A stretch of DNA of 8,459 bases from an uncultured Clostridia bacterium (GTDB lineage Bacteria; Bacillota; Clostridia; Oscillospirales; CAG-272). The notes beneath the pieces are model-generated. The model was not told where the DNA came from. It made no database searches and worked only from the letters and a program-made list of their open reading frames with translations. The stretch is taken from NCBI GenBank assembly GCA_904501715.1, contig CAJGCD010000065.1, positions 1 through 8,459 of the forward strand, written 5' to 3'. This document shows positions 5,578 through 8,459 of this stretch, piece by piece (position 1 is the first letter of the stretch; each line of letters opens with the position of its first letter). The position numbers and the translations under genes were made by a program.

Positions 5578-6321
5578 ATGGAGCCTGTAAAAAAGACCGA
5601 TAAAAAAGAAAATAAAATGGTAAAGGATGCCGCGCTTTACGTTAAAAAAGTAAAGAACGGCGCTAAGTATCTGGTAAAAACCGTTAAGGAGGACGTTGCC
5701 GCTGTGCGTGAGCGCGACCCCGCGGCAAGGAGCAACGCTGAGGTGCTTTTGCTCTATTCGGGAGTCCACGCCCTTATCGCTCACAGAATAGCTCACGGAC
5801 TTCACAAAAATGAGCATTATTTTGCCGCCAGAGCTATAAGCCAGCTCGCAAAGATGATAACCGGCATCGAAATACATCCGGGCGCTACCATTGGTAAAGG
5901 ACTCGTGATAGACCACGGAACTGGCGTTGTTATCGGAGAAACTGCTGAGATAGGAGATAATTGCACTATCTATCAGGGAGTTACTCTCGGTGGTACGGGT
6001 AAGGACGTAGGAAAGCGACACCCAACCCTTGGCAACAACGTTATGGTAGGCGCGGGCGCTAAGGTGCTGGGACCCTTCTATATAGGTGACAACACCAAGA
6101 TAGCTGCCAACGCCGTGGTGCTTGAGGAGATACCCGAGAGCTGTACCGCTGTAGGTATCCCCGCCAAGGTTGTCAAGAGGCAGGGCGTTAAGGTGGTCAA
6201 CGACCTTGACCAGATACACGTTCCCGACCCCGTGGCACAGGAGATAAGGCGGCTTGAGGATAAGCTTTCCGCCCTTGAGGGCGAGCTTGCCGAGCTGAAA
6301 ACAAAGAAAAAGATAAAATAA
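5578..6321 (+). CDS. cysE: Serine O-acetyltransferase
   Basis: A 247-residue serine acetyltransferase that makes O-acetylserine from serine and acetyl-CoA, the committed step of cysteine synthesis. The left-handed beta-helix of hexapeptide repeats spans about 98-200. Catalytic features are present: D47 in RDPAAR, H100 in EIHPGA, H113 in IDHGTG (the family's catalytic His-Asp region) and KRHPT (146-150), with GVTLGGTGK (134-142) in the acetyl-CoA region. Two additions frame the core: a very lysine-rich N-terminal stretch (1-38) and a C-terminal coiled coil (about 218-240, heptads in IRRLEDKLSALEGELAEL). The start ATG 5578 follows GGAGGAG (5568-5574). A TTG at 5566 in the same frame would overlap that site, and Met14 is a less likely alternative. 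It is first gene under the cysteine T-box, 13 bp before cysS. Confidence 0.94.
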   Translation: MEPVKKTDKKENKMVKDAALYVKKVKNGAKYLVKTVKEDVAAVRERDPAARSNAEVLLLYSGVHALIAHRIAHGLHKNEHYFAARAISQLAKMITGIEIHPGATIGKGLVIDHGTGVVIGETAEIGDNCTIYQGVTLGGTGKDVGKRHPTLGNNVMVGAGAKVLGPFYIGDNTKIAANAVVLEEIPESCTAVGIPAKVVKRQGVKVVNDLDQIHVPDPVAQEIRRLEDKLSALEGELAELKTKKKIK

Positions 6322-6334
6322 ACGGAGAAGAAAA

Positions 6335-7780
6335 ATGTATATATACAATTCACTTACCAGAAAAAAGGAAGAATTTATACCCAACGTAGCGGGCAAGGTG
6401 TCTATGTACACCTGCGGACCTACGGTGTATCATTATGCGCACATAGGAAATCTTCGCAGCTATATAATGGAGGACGTGCTTGAAAAGTATCTTCGCTATA
6501 CGGGACTTGACGTAACGAGAGTTATGAATATAACCGACGTGGGACATCTGTCAAGCGACGCCGATACGGGCGAGGATAAGATGCTCAAGGGCGCGCGCAG
6601 AGAGAACAAGACCGTGCTTGAGATAGCAAAGTACTATACCGACGCGTTTTTTGCCGATTGCGCTAAGCTCAATATAAAGACTCCCGAGGTAGTAGCTCCC
6701 GCTACAACCTGCATTGACGAGTTTATCTCTACTATTCAGTCCCTGCTTGAAAAGGGATATGCCTACGAGGCGGGAGGAAACATATATTTTGATACATCCA
6801 AGCTTGAGCGGTACTACGTTTTCAACGATTTTAAAGAGGAAGATCTTGAGGTAGGCGTCAGAGAGGGCGTTGAGGAGGACGGTAACAAGAAGAACAAGGC
6901 TGACTTCGTTCTTTGGTTCACGAAATCCAAGTTTGACGATCAGGAGCTGAAATGGGACAGCCCTTGGGGAATAGGATATCCGGGTTGGCATATCGAGTGC
7001 TCCTGCATCAGCATGAAGTATCTGGGCGAGAGGCTTGACCTTCATTGTGGAGGAATAGATAACGCATTCCCCCACCACACCAACGAAATAGCCCAGAGCG
7101 AGGCATTTATAGGACATAAGTGGTGCAATTATTGGTTCCACGTTCACCACTTGAATACTAATGCGGGTAAGATGAGCAAATCCAGCGGAGAATTTTTGAC
7201 GGTTTCGCTCCTTGAAAGCAAGGGCTACGACCCGTTGGTCTACCGCTTCTTCTGCTTGCAGTCGCACTACCGCAAGTCGCTGGTGTTCTCCTATGAAAAT
7301 CTTGACAACGCGGCTATCGCGTATAAAAAGCTGGTGGCTAAGATAGCTTCCACTATGAAGGAGGAGCAGGGAGCATTTGAGGAGAGTGCCTTTGCTCAGC
7401 TTAAGGCTAAGTTTACCAAGGCTATGGACGGAGACCTTAACACTTCTCTCGCGGTCACTGCACTTTACGACGTGCTCAAGGCTGATATCACGCCCGCTAC
7501 CAAGCTTGCGCTTATTAAGGATTTCGATACCGTTCTCTGTGTAGGACTTATCTCCGCGGCAGAGAGGGCTCTCGACGAGGAGGCTAAGGCGGCAGAGGAA
7601 AATGCGGCGGCACTTGCTAACGACCCCTTCGCGGCTTACGTAGAGGATATGATACGCCAGAGAGCCGAGGCCAAGAAGGCTAAGGATTACGCGAGAGCAG
7701 ACGAAATAAGAGCAGAGCTTGCCGAAAAGGGAGTAAGCCTTAAGGACACCTCTGCGGGAACTACCTGGAGCATGGCATAA
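6335..7780 (+). CDS. cysS: Cysteinyl-tRNA synthetase
   Basis: A 481-residue class I aminoacyl-tRNA synthetase that charges tRNA-Cys. The N-terminal MYTCGPTVYHYAHIGNLRS holds the HIGH-type motif HIGN (36-39), and KMSKS is at 279-283. Zinc ligands used to discriminate cysteine are present: C27, C222 (in WHIECS), H247 and E251 (in PHHTNEIAQS). The C-terminal part (about 320-481) is the helical anticodon-binding domain, ending with the family's KDYARADEIRAEL (450-462). A short insertion (about 173-188, EGVEEDGNKKNK) contributes to a length slightly above the usual 460-470. The start follows GGAG (6324-6327) by seven bases, 13 bp after cysE. Controlled by the same T-box: falling Cys-tRNA charging raises both precursor synthesis and the charging enzyme. 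A strong terminator follows. Confidence 0.97.
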   Translation: MYIYNSLTRKKEEFIPNVAGKVSMYTCGPTVYHYAHIGNLRSYIMEDVLEKYLRYTGLDVTRVMNITDVGHLSSDADTGEDKMLKGARRENKTVLEIAKYYTDAFFADCAKLNIKTPEVVAPATTCIDEFISTIQSLLEKGYAYEAGGNIYFDTSKLERYYVFNDFKEEDLEVGVREGVEEDGNKKNKADFVLWFTKSKFDDQELKWDSPWGIGYPGWHIECSCISMKYLGERLDLHCGGIDNAFPHHTNEIAQSEAFIGHKWCNYWFHVHHLNTNAGKMSKSSGEFLTVSLLESKGYDPLVYRFFCLQSHYRKSLVFSYENLDNAAIAYKKLVAKIASTMKEEQGAFEESAFAQLKAKFTKAMDGDLNTSLAVTALYDVLKADITPATKLALIKDFDTVLCVGLISAAERALDEEAKAAEENAAALANDPFAAYVEDMIRQRAEAKKAKDYARADEIRAELAEKGVSLKDTSAGTTWSMA

Positions 7781-7816
7781 TATAAGTCGGAAGCCCTCTT
7801 TTGGGATATTGTTTTC

Positions 7817-7837
7817 AACTTTGTGAACTGCAAGGTT
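7817..7837 (+). other. Small hairpin after cysS
   Basis: AACTTTG (7817-7823) pairs with CAAGGTT (7831-7837), one pair being a wobble, around TGAACTG, followed by ATTTTAT. It may act as a weak first terminator or as a 3'-end stabiliser ahead of the stronger hairpin 16 bp downstream. The T run is poor, so I do not call it a terminator. Confidence 0.35.
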
Positions 7838-7852
7838 ATTTTATAAACCGAG

Positions 7853-7898
7853 AAAACTCCTTTTTTGACCTTTTTAGGCATCGAAAAGGAGTTTTTTT
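7853..7898 (+). terminator. Intrinsic terminator of the cysE-cysS operon, potentially bidirectional
   Basis: AAAACTCCTTTT (7853-7864) and AAAAGGAGTTTT (7884-7895) form a perfect 12-bp stem, followed by T residues to 7898. The loop is unusually long for a terminator (19 nt, 7865-7883) but contains CCT/AGG that can extend pairing. The stem is symmetric, so it could also stop minus-strand transcripts. Confidence 0.85.
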
Positions 7899-7907
7899 CG
7901 TGATTTG

Positions 7908-8000
7908 AAAAAATTTTTAAAAAAATAGCAAAAATTAAAGGAAAAATTTTGAAAAGAGCTGAATTTTTAAGGCATATTTTACTAAAAAACAGCATTTTTT
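7908..8000. other. Helically phased A/T-tracts (predicted curved DNA) upstream of the rpsJ promoter
   Basis: Runs of four to seven A or T residues are centred near 7910, 7922, 7932, 7944, 7953, 7966, 7978, 7986 and 7997, an average spacing of about 10.9 bp, close to one helical turn. Such phasing is known to bend DNA. The tract ends about 58 bp before the -35 box of a consensus promoter. There is no gene in the region 7781-8397. Confidence 0.5.
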
Positions 8001-8057
8001 GTTAAATGTGCACAAAAACAAAATAAAATATACATAAAATTTCTACATACAGGTGTA

Positions 8058-8086
8058 TTGAAAAATAGACGAATATAGTGTATAAT
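8058..8086 (+). promoter_or_regulatory. Promoter of the rpsJ (S10) ribosomal protein operon
   Basis: TTGAAA (8058-8063) and a perfect TATAAT (8081-8086) are separated by exactly 17 bp. The expected start is near 8092-8094, about 305 nt before the rpsJ start codon. Confidence 0.87.
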
Positions 8087-8091
8087 TGTAA

Positions 8092-8397
8092 GGCTTGATA
8101 TGCGTTGAAGCGAGAGGTTGCTGTCGGGTGACAACCGACAGGTAATTTTCGCGGAGTATGTCCGATTAAACGGGCGAAGCAGATTCTCAAAACACGGTCG
8201 TGTGCGGAATTTTGTTCATTACCCGAATTCCTTGCCCTTGGTGCTTTTCGGCTGGACTTCGGATTTTTAAATGGACATAAAGAAAACGCACGGCACGGTG
8301 TTGAGAACTGTGCCCCTGATGCGGTTCGCAAACGGCGTACATTTAATTATATATGCGCGTATGTGAACAGGCAAATACTTACAGGAGGTAAAAACAG
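8092..8397 (+). promoter_or_regulatory. Long structured 5' leader of the S10 operon, candidate autoregulatory RNA
   Basis: The 305-nt untranslated leader can form several helices. Hairpin A: GCGA (8110-8113)/TCGC (8149-8152) enclosing the perfect stem CTGTCGG (8121-8127)/CCGACAG (8135-8141). Hairpin B: GTCCG (8160-8164)/CGGGC (8171-8175). A larger domain is closed by TTCTCAA (8184-8190)/TTGAGAA (8301-8307), with GTGCG/CGCAC (8202-8206/8287-8291) and GAATT/AATTC (8207-8211/8226-8230) inside. S10-operon leaders in Bacillus and Escherichia are targets of ribosomal protein L4, so feedback by L4 or another r-protein is a reasonable inference. I see no clear intrinsic terminator within it, so control at translation or a Rho- or pausing-based mechanism would be needed. 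Confidence 0.65.
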
Positions 8398-8459
8398 GTG
8401 GCAGTCAAGGAAAAGATCAGAGTAAGACTGAAGAGCTACGACCACACTCTCATTGATGC
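8398..8459 (+). CDS. rpsJ: 30S ribosomal protein S10, N-terminal fragment (cut by window end)
   Basis: The first 20 residues read MAVKEKIRVRLKSYDHTLID (first codon GTG), matching the strongly conserved start of ribosomal protein S10, especially KIRVRLKSYDH. S10 is a small-subunit protein that also acts as NusE in antitermination complexes. The GTG start lies nine bases after the AGGAGG site (8383-8388). The gene runs off the window after about a fifth of its usual length of about 100 residues. In Firmicutes it normally leads the S10-spc ribosomal protein cluster, which would continue to the right. Confidence 0.95.
   Translation, partial: MAVKEKIRVRLKSYDHTLID

Noticed and set aside
5224..6411. 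395-codon minus-strand open frame across the T-box and cysE
   Set aside because: It spans the T-box, its terminator and cysE in antisense, has low-complexity Ser/Leu/Tyr composition and no ribosome site. It results from the codon bias of the real gene.
8158..8169. Three-codon ATG-TCC-GAT-TAA frame after GGAG in the rpsJ leader
   Set aside because: The ribosome site would be only one base from the ATG, too close for efficient initiation.
8002..8331. 109-codon minus-strand frame over the rpsJ promoter and leader
   Set aside because: It covers a consensus promoter and structured leader in antisense, with no motif or ribosome site.
8271..8366. 31-codon open frame in the rpsJ leader as a small protein or leader peptide
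   Set aside because: No convincing ribosome site, and its bases take part in the proposed closing helix of the leader; treated as leader RNA.

Overview
The window looks like a chromosomal housekeeping segment from an anaerobic Clostridia-class Firmicute, probably of the Oscillospiraceae/Ruminococcaceae type. The grounds are the Rex repressor, a DnaD/DnaI-style helicase-loading pair, a T-box leader controlling cysE-cysS, strong Shine-Dalgarno sites, and a marked preference for ATA as the isoleucine codon. The genus assignment is inference; no rRNA or other taxonomic marker gene lies in the window.

Layout. Positions 1-208 hold a mosaic inverted repeat with no gene (its left end is probably cut by the window edge). 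A tRNA-Thr(CGU) gene on the minus strand (283-358) has its own consensus promoter and terminator. A plus-strand promoter (472-500) then opens a tight run of six genes with gaps of 2-40 bp: dCMP deaminase, rimI, tsaD, rex, a DnaD-domain gene and a DnaC/DnaI-like helicase loader (547-5278). A second promoter (5306-5334) drives a T-box leader that can be read as cysteine-specific (UGC specifier, UGGA discriminator-pairing bulge), followed by cysE and cysS and a strong terminator (7853-7898). The last 550 bases are non-coding: an A-tract-rich stretch phased at about 11 bp, a consensus promoter (8058-8086), a structured leader of about 305 nt, and the first 62 bases of rpsJ, which normally starts the S10 ribosomal protein operon.

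How the genes fit together. The first operon mixes nucleotide supply for DNA (dCMP deamination towards dTMP), ribosome and tRNA modification (RimI, TsaD), redox-sensing transcription control (Rex) and replication initiation or restart (DnaD, helicase loader). The cys operon couples synthesis of O-acetylserine, the cysteine precursor, to charging of tRNA-Cys under one tRNA-sensing switch. No visible terminator separates the two, so read-through from the first operon would also meet the T-box attenuator.

No exotic defence, mobile or biosynthetic system is visible. The least explained parts are the mosaic repeat at the left end and the long rpsJ leader at the right end.
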